Made by a program: the position numbers and the translations under genes
Notes under the pieces: model-generated
What the model was told of the DNA's origin: nothing
Seen by the model: only the letters and a program-made list of their open reading frames with translations
The model's database searches: none
Shown: in pieces, positions 15,746 through 18,096 of the stretch
How the letters are laid out: the number at the start of each line of letters is the position of its first letter
Numbering within the stretch: the first letter of the stretch is position 1
DNA from: an uncultured Bacilli bacterium
GTDB taxonomy: Bacteria; Bacillota_I; Bacilli_A; RF39; UBA660
DNA: 18,096 bases
Assembly (NCBI GenBank): GCA_947624855.1
Contig: CANQMC010000011.1
Location: forward strand, 1 to 18,096
Direction of reading: 5' to 3'

Positions 15746-15782
15746 TAAATATAAAAATAAAAAATTAAATATAAAAATAAAA
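15746..15782. repeat. Two 17-nt AT-rich direct repeats upstream of the poly-G promoter
   Basis: TAAATATAAAAATAAAA occurs at 15746-15762 and 15766-15782, a 20-bp period close to two helical turns, ending 8 bp before the -35 box. A-tract phasing suggests curved DNA, an UP-element-like effect or a regulator site; all are inference. Confidence 0.6.
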
Positions 15783-15790
15783 TTTAAATA

Positions 15791-15818
15791 TTGACATGGG
15801 GGGGGGGTATGCTATACT
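15791..15818 (+). promoter_or_regulatory. Promoter with a ten-G tract in its spacer, probably phase-variable
   Basis: TTGACA (15791-15796) and TATACT (15813-15818) are separated by 16 nt, of which ten are consecutive G residues (15798-15807). Homopolymeric tracts between -35 and -10 boxes are a known basis for slipped-strand phase variation, because changing the spacer length switches promoter strength. At 16 nt this promoter should be near its active state, and one more G would give the optimal 17. A tract of ten G residues is very unlikely by chance in DNA this AT-rich. Confidence 0.75.
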
Positions 15819-15889
15819 AAAACTAAAGTAAAGAAGATATTTTGTGAAAGAAACAAACAATCTTTTTATATAAAAGAGAGGAAAAGAAT

Positions 15890-17299
15890 ATGAAAAAAAG
15901 TTTATTTAGCTTTAAAAAATCATTTTATGTATTATTAATAATAGTAATAATAGGAAGTATACCAATAATAACAAATATAACTAAAGAAGAAATAAATATA
16001 GAAAAAGGAATAGCCAAAGTAAAAGAAATAAATACAGATATGATGGCAGTAAATTTACAAAAAACAAAAAATGGATGTACAGATAAAGATAATAATTGTT
16101 ATGATAAAACAACAGAAGTACCAGAAAGTGGATATAAATTGAATACAACCAATTCATATTGTACAAATGGAAACACAGAAAATAAAGATACAAGTATACC
16201 AATGGAATATAAAAATGGAACAGTAACAATAGGAGTAACAAAAGAAGGAACAAGGTGTTATTTATATTTTGATATAGTAACAGGAAAAACATTTAAACAA
16301 ATAATAGCGGATAATTACATAGCAGTTAAGACAAGAGCAAATGGTACTTTTAATACTATAGTATCATCAAGTTCAACAGGAGTAATATATAAATCAGCAG
16401 ATAGTAGCCAATATGATGATTTTGGAGAAGTATATTACTTTGCAGGAAACCCTCAAGATAATTGGGTAAAGTTTGGAGCATTAAAAAGTGGAAGTACACC
16501 AATCTGGTGGAGAATAATACGTGTTAATGGTGATGGAAGTATAAGAATGATATACGCTGGAACAGGAAATACTGCACCACAAACCACAGGAACCGGAACT
16601 CAAATAAGTACTAGCAAGTTTAATGATTCATCTGGTGATAATGCATATGTAGGGTATATGTATGGAGCAACAAGTGCAAGTACATGGGCACAAACTCATG
16701 CAAATAATAATCCAAGTGCAATAAAAAAGGCATTGGATGATTGGTATACTAATACATCAAATTTAGAAACACTATCAACAAAATTAAGTGATAGTGTAGG
16801 ATTCTGCGGAGATAGATCAAGTAGTACAAGCAGTAGTGGACCAGCGGCACAATCTGGTGGAACCGGAACAACTGTAACATATTATGGAGCATATGTAAGA
16901 GTAGCAAATAAAGGTAATCCAACATTCAAATGTACATATGCAAGTAATGACTTGTATACAACAAAAGCTGATCAAATAAAAAAAGGAAATCAGAAATTAA
17001 CATATCCAATAGGATTAATAACAGCAGATGAAGTAGCGTTTGCAGGAGGAGTATATAATACTAATAATAAGCAATTTTACTTATACACAAATCAATATTA
17101 TTGGACCATGTCTCCGTCTAACTTTAGCAGCGGCGGCTATGCTCGCGTGTTCTACGTGGATTTCGATGGCTGGCTCAACAACAACGACTACAGCGTGACC
17201 AACACTAATGGTGTGCGCCCAGTAATAAATCTGAAGGCTGATGTAACATTTGCCGAAGGAGGTGCAGGAACGAAAGATAATCCATACATTCCGACGTAG
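15890..17299 (+). CDS. Membrane-anchored surface protein with C-terminal C-type-lectin-like hypervariable end (469 aa), candidate DGR target
   Basis: GAGAGG precedes the ATG. A Lys-rich start and hydrophobic helix (about 10-30) act as a signal anchor or pilin-like stem. Residues 35-140 include Cys pairs (NGCTDKDNNCYD, SYCTNG, RCYLYFD). Residues 150-460 form a domain with WWRIIRVNGDGSIRMIYAG (about 206-224), SVGFCGDRS (about 302-310) and a final WTMSPS to GVRPVINLKADV stretch (405-449). That ending is typical of C-type-lectin/formylglycine-type folds used as variable proteins of diversity-generating retroelements. Codons are AT-rich except in residues 405-444, which are GC-rich and dominated by NNC codons. 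Expression comes from the poly-G promoter, with a 60-nt leader. Extracellular location and ligand-binding role are inferred. Confidence 0.8.
   Translation: MKKSLFSFKKSFYVLLIIVIIGSIPIITNITKEEINIEKGIAKVKEINTDMMAVNLQKTKNGCTDKDNNCYDKTTEVPESGYKLNTTNSYCTNGNTENKDTSIPMEYKNGTVTIGVTKEGTRCYLYFDIVTGKTFKQIIADNYIAVKTRANGTFNTIVSSSSTGVIYKSADSSQYDDFGEVYYFAGNPQDNWVKFGALKSGSTPIWWRIIRVNGDGSIRMIYAGTGNTAPQTTGTGTQISTSKFNDSSGDNAYVGYMYGATSASTWAQTHANNNPSAIKKALDDWYTNTSNLETLSTKLSDSVGFCGDRSSSTSSSGPAAQSGGTGTTVTYYGAYVRVANKGNPTFKCTYASNDLYTTKADQIKKGNQKLTYPIGLITADEVAFAGGVYNTNNKQFYLYTNQYYWTMSPSNFSSGGYARVFYVDFDGWLNNNDYSVTNTNGVRPVINLKADVTFAEGGAGTKDNPYIPT
17102..17221 (+). other. Probable DGR variable region (VR) in the 3' end of the surface protein gene
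   Basis: Forty codons from Trp405 to Pro444 contain 65 G+C of 120 (54%), against AT-rich codons on both sides. Twenty-one of the 40 end in C (AAC, AGC, GGC, GAC, TAC, TTC, CTC, CGC, ACC). These are the products expected when AAC-type codons in a template repeat are mutated at their adenines. The encoded residues (NFSSGG, YVDFDGWLNNND, SVTNTNGVRP) fit a C-type-lectin variable face. The GC-rich 3' edge (GTGTGCGCCCA) would be the place for the homing-initiation site. No template repeat is present in the window, so this is inference from sequence form. Confidence 0.6.
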
Positions 17300-17313
17300 T
17301 AGGAAGTATGGAT
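17280..17313. repeat. Imperfect 12-bp inverted repeat across the stop codon
   Basis: ATCCATAC-A-TTCC (17280-17292) pairs with GGAAGTATGGAT (17302-17313), one bulged A and a 9-nt loop that holds the TAG stop. No T run follows, so it does not look like an ordinary terminator. Confidence 0.75.
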
Positions 17314-17330
17314 TGTAGTGGAAACTACAA
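17313..17330. repeat. 7-bp hairpin with GGAA tetraloop downstream of the variable region
   Basis: TTGTAGT (17313-17319) pairs perfectly with ACTACAA (17324-17330) around the loop GGAA. Hairpins or cruciforms with stems of about 7-10 bp and GRNA-type tetraloops downstream of the variable region are a known target-recognition element of DGRs. Here the hairpin is about 90 bp from the end of the GC-rich block, further than in the phage model. Confidence 0.65.
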
Positions 17331-17386
17331 GAGAGAGTTTGGGGAAGCAAAATTACTCTTCATTTTGAAAAGGCTAAACTTTAACT

Positions 17387-17428
17387 GGCTCGGACAGGAA
17401 GATAAAATCATTTGTAAAAGTCCGAGCC
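17387..17428. repeat. 9-bp perfect GC-rich inverted repeat with 24-nt loop
   Basis: GGCTCGGAC (17387-17395) and GTCCGAGCC (17420-17428) are exact reverse complements in a stretch without a convincing gene. There is no T run after it. It could fold in RNA or DNA; role unknown. The surrounding 17331-17630 is otherwise AT-rich intergenic sequence in which I see no gene. Confidence 0.8.
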
Positions 17429-17632
17429 GACGAATGTACGTCAAGTATATGTGTAGTAAATGTTTGATGTATGTAAAGTGTTGTTTTTGCTTGTGTATGT
17501 TTGTACTTGCCTCTATAGCTTATCCAATCAAACTTTTATTGTTTATTATATATTATCTTATATATTTTTCTAATTATATTATTTATTTTATTAATGTTTA
17601 ATATATATAGGGGCAAGAATTAATATTTTTAA

Positions 17633-17661
17633 TTTACATTTAAAGTAAAATATAGTATAAT
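17633..17661 (+). promoter_or_regulatory. Promoter of the structured RNA
   Basis: TTTACA (17633-17638) and TATAAT (17656-17661) are separated by 17 nt. The start would be near 17668, immediately before the left arm of the long-range stem. Confidence 0.75.
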
Positions 17662-17667
17662 CAAATT

Positions 17668-17969
17668 AGTAGTGCGTTAGGATCATAACGTCTACTTTTT
17701 ACGGTTAACGTTAATCTCTATCTTGTTAATCATAACAAAGATAAGGATTGACGTCTTTTTTTGCCTACTTTGTAGACCTTTTATGATAGTTCTCATTACT
17801 TTGAACACCGCTAAATCACCAACCTTTCTATCCCAAAACCCCCTTAAGAAGTGATGAAATAAATAAGAGATCATTTAGTAGACGCCACGTCCTAACACAC
17901 ATAAATATCATAAAATAAAAGTTAGATTATGTAAAGAAAAATCGGTCGACTAAATTCGACATTTTTTTT
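17668..17969 (+). ncRNA. Candidate structured non-coding RNA (core 17672-17900)
   Basis: The ends pair: GTGCGTTAGGA (17672-17682) with TCCTAACACAC (17890-17900), one mismatch, then CGTCTACT (17689-17696) with AGTAGACG (17877-17884), perfect. Inside are a long hairpin at 17708-17754 (ACGTTAATC arm with GGATTGACGT, then TATCTTGTTA with TAACAAAGATA). There is also a small hairpin CTAC/GTAG near 17765-17775. Another stem of about 10 bp joins 17793-17802 to 17848-17857. A dedicated promoter precedes it and a hairpin plus T run follows at 17945-17969. No plausible reading frame fits. It does not look like tRNA, RNase P, tmRNA or 6S RNA. I cannot assign an Rfam family by eye. The internal hairpin at 17708-17754 is itself followed by seven T residues, so early termination to an RNA of about 90 nt is an alternative. 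Confidence 0.6.
17945..17969 (+). terminator. Weak intrinsic terminator after the structured RNA
   Basis: GTCGA (17945-17949) pairs with TCGAC (17956-17960) around a 6-nt loop, followed by a run of eight T residues. Confidence 0.55.
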
Positions 17970-18003
17970 ATATATAATTTTGTTTGAAAAAATTTTAAAA
18001 ATA

Positions 18004-18030
18004 TTGACTGGGGGGGGGTAAATCTTTACT
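18004..18030 (+). promoter_or_regulatory. Second poly-G promoter, leading out of the window
   Basis: TTGACT (18004-18009) is followed by nine consecutive G residues (18010-18018) and TTTACT (18025-18030), spacer 15 nt. The flanking pattern (AATATTGAC, G tract, then TA) matches the promoter at 15791. The short spacer suggests a weaker or OFF state in this assembly. Confidence 0.6.
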
Positions 18031-18043
18031 TTTGCAGTAAAAA

Positions 18044-18082
18044 TGAGCAAAGCTAGGAATAACCTGGAATTGCTCAATTTTT
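18044..18082 (+). terminator. Hairpin with T run just after the second poly-G promoter (possible attenuator)
   Basis: TGAGCAA (18044-18050) pairs with TTGCTCA (18070-18076). A 2x2 internal loop and a 5-bp inner stem CTAGG/CCTGG (18053-18057 with 18063-18067) follow, with loop AATAA and then five T residues. It starts only about 7 nt after the predicted transcription start, so it may attenuate the transcript. Confidence 0.5.
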
Positions 18083-18096
18083 AAATGTTGTATATT

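Noticed and set aside
17308..17601. Plus-strand ORF of 97 codons after the surface gene
   Set aside because: It starts inside a hairpin, crosses the 9-bp inverted repeat, and ends in low-complexity Ile/Tyr-rich sequence. RBS placement is poor and no domain is recognisable.
17330..17640. Possible DGR template repeat downstream of the variable gene
   Set aside because: No stretch here resembles the GC-rich block at 17102-17221, so the template must lie elsewhere if it exists.
17692..17874. Minus-strand ORF of 60 codons within the RNA region
   Set aside because: It lies entirely inside the paired RNA structure, has no clear RBS, and the promoter and terminator belong to the opposite strand. 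Most likely a chance antisense reading.
1..18096. CRISPR array, tRNA or rRNA genes, insertion sequence with terminal repeats
   Set aside because: I saw no regularly spaced repeats with unique spacers, no tRNA cloverleaf and no rRNA signature. No transposase with inverted ends is present apart from the Rpn fragment, whose family name includes 'putative transposase'.

Overview
This window comes from an AT-rich, Gram-positive-type bacterium that uses the standard genetic code. TGA works as a stop codon: several adjacent genes are joined by ATGA start/stop overlaps, and tryptophan is TGG. Strong Shine-Dalgarno sites (AGGAGG, AAGGAGGTG), Sec signal peptides and sigma-A-type promoters fit an uncultured Bacilli/Mollicutes-like gut lineage such as RF39. 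That placement is an inference from composition and gene content.

Layout. (1) 1-753: the C-terminal part of an Rpn-family (recombination-promoting nuclease) gene cut by the window edge, followed by a stand-alone 77-residue duplicate of its C-terminal tail. Each copy has its own terminator. (2) 787-10654, plus strand: a Tad/type IV pilus-like locus. It encodes a membrane-anchored surface protein, a 1239-residue secreted protein with 50 cysteines, a pseudopilin-like protein fused to an Ig-like domain, a CpaB-like SAF protein, a CpaF-type ATPase, TadB- and TadC-like membrane proteins, and a separately promoted VirB2/TrbC-like two-helix pilin candidate. (3) 10703-15696, minus strand: a MoxR - DUF58 - small membrane protein - VWA - VWA - TPR operon of the Bat ('aerotolerance') type, converging on the pilus locus. 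(4) 15746-18096, plus strand: a surface-diversification region. A membrane-anchored protein gene is driven by a promoter whose -35/-10 spacer contains ten consecutive G residues. Its C-terminal C-type-lectin-like end contains a sharply bounded 120-bp block of 54% GC, rich in NNC codons, in an otherwise AT-rich gene. Two tandem hairpins follow it, one with a GGAA tetraloop. A probable structured RNA of about 230-300 nt comes next, then a second poly-G promoter leading out of the window.

How it fits together. The most notable reading is two-layer diversification of a cell-surface protein. Expression could be switched by slippage in the poly-G promoter spacer, and binding specificity could be rewritten in a block that looks like the variable region of a diversity-generating retroelement (DGR). 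No template repeat or reverse transcriptase is visible here, so retrohoming would have to act from elsewhere in the genome. The pilus locus and the MoxR/VWA operon would supply envelope assembly functions. A second discovery candidate is the Rpn tail gene, which begins exactly at an internal start/RBS of the parent gene, as expected if an intragenic antitoxin-like product had been duplicated as its own gene.
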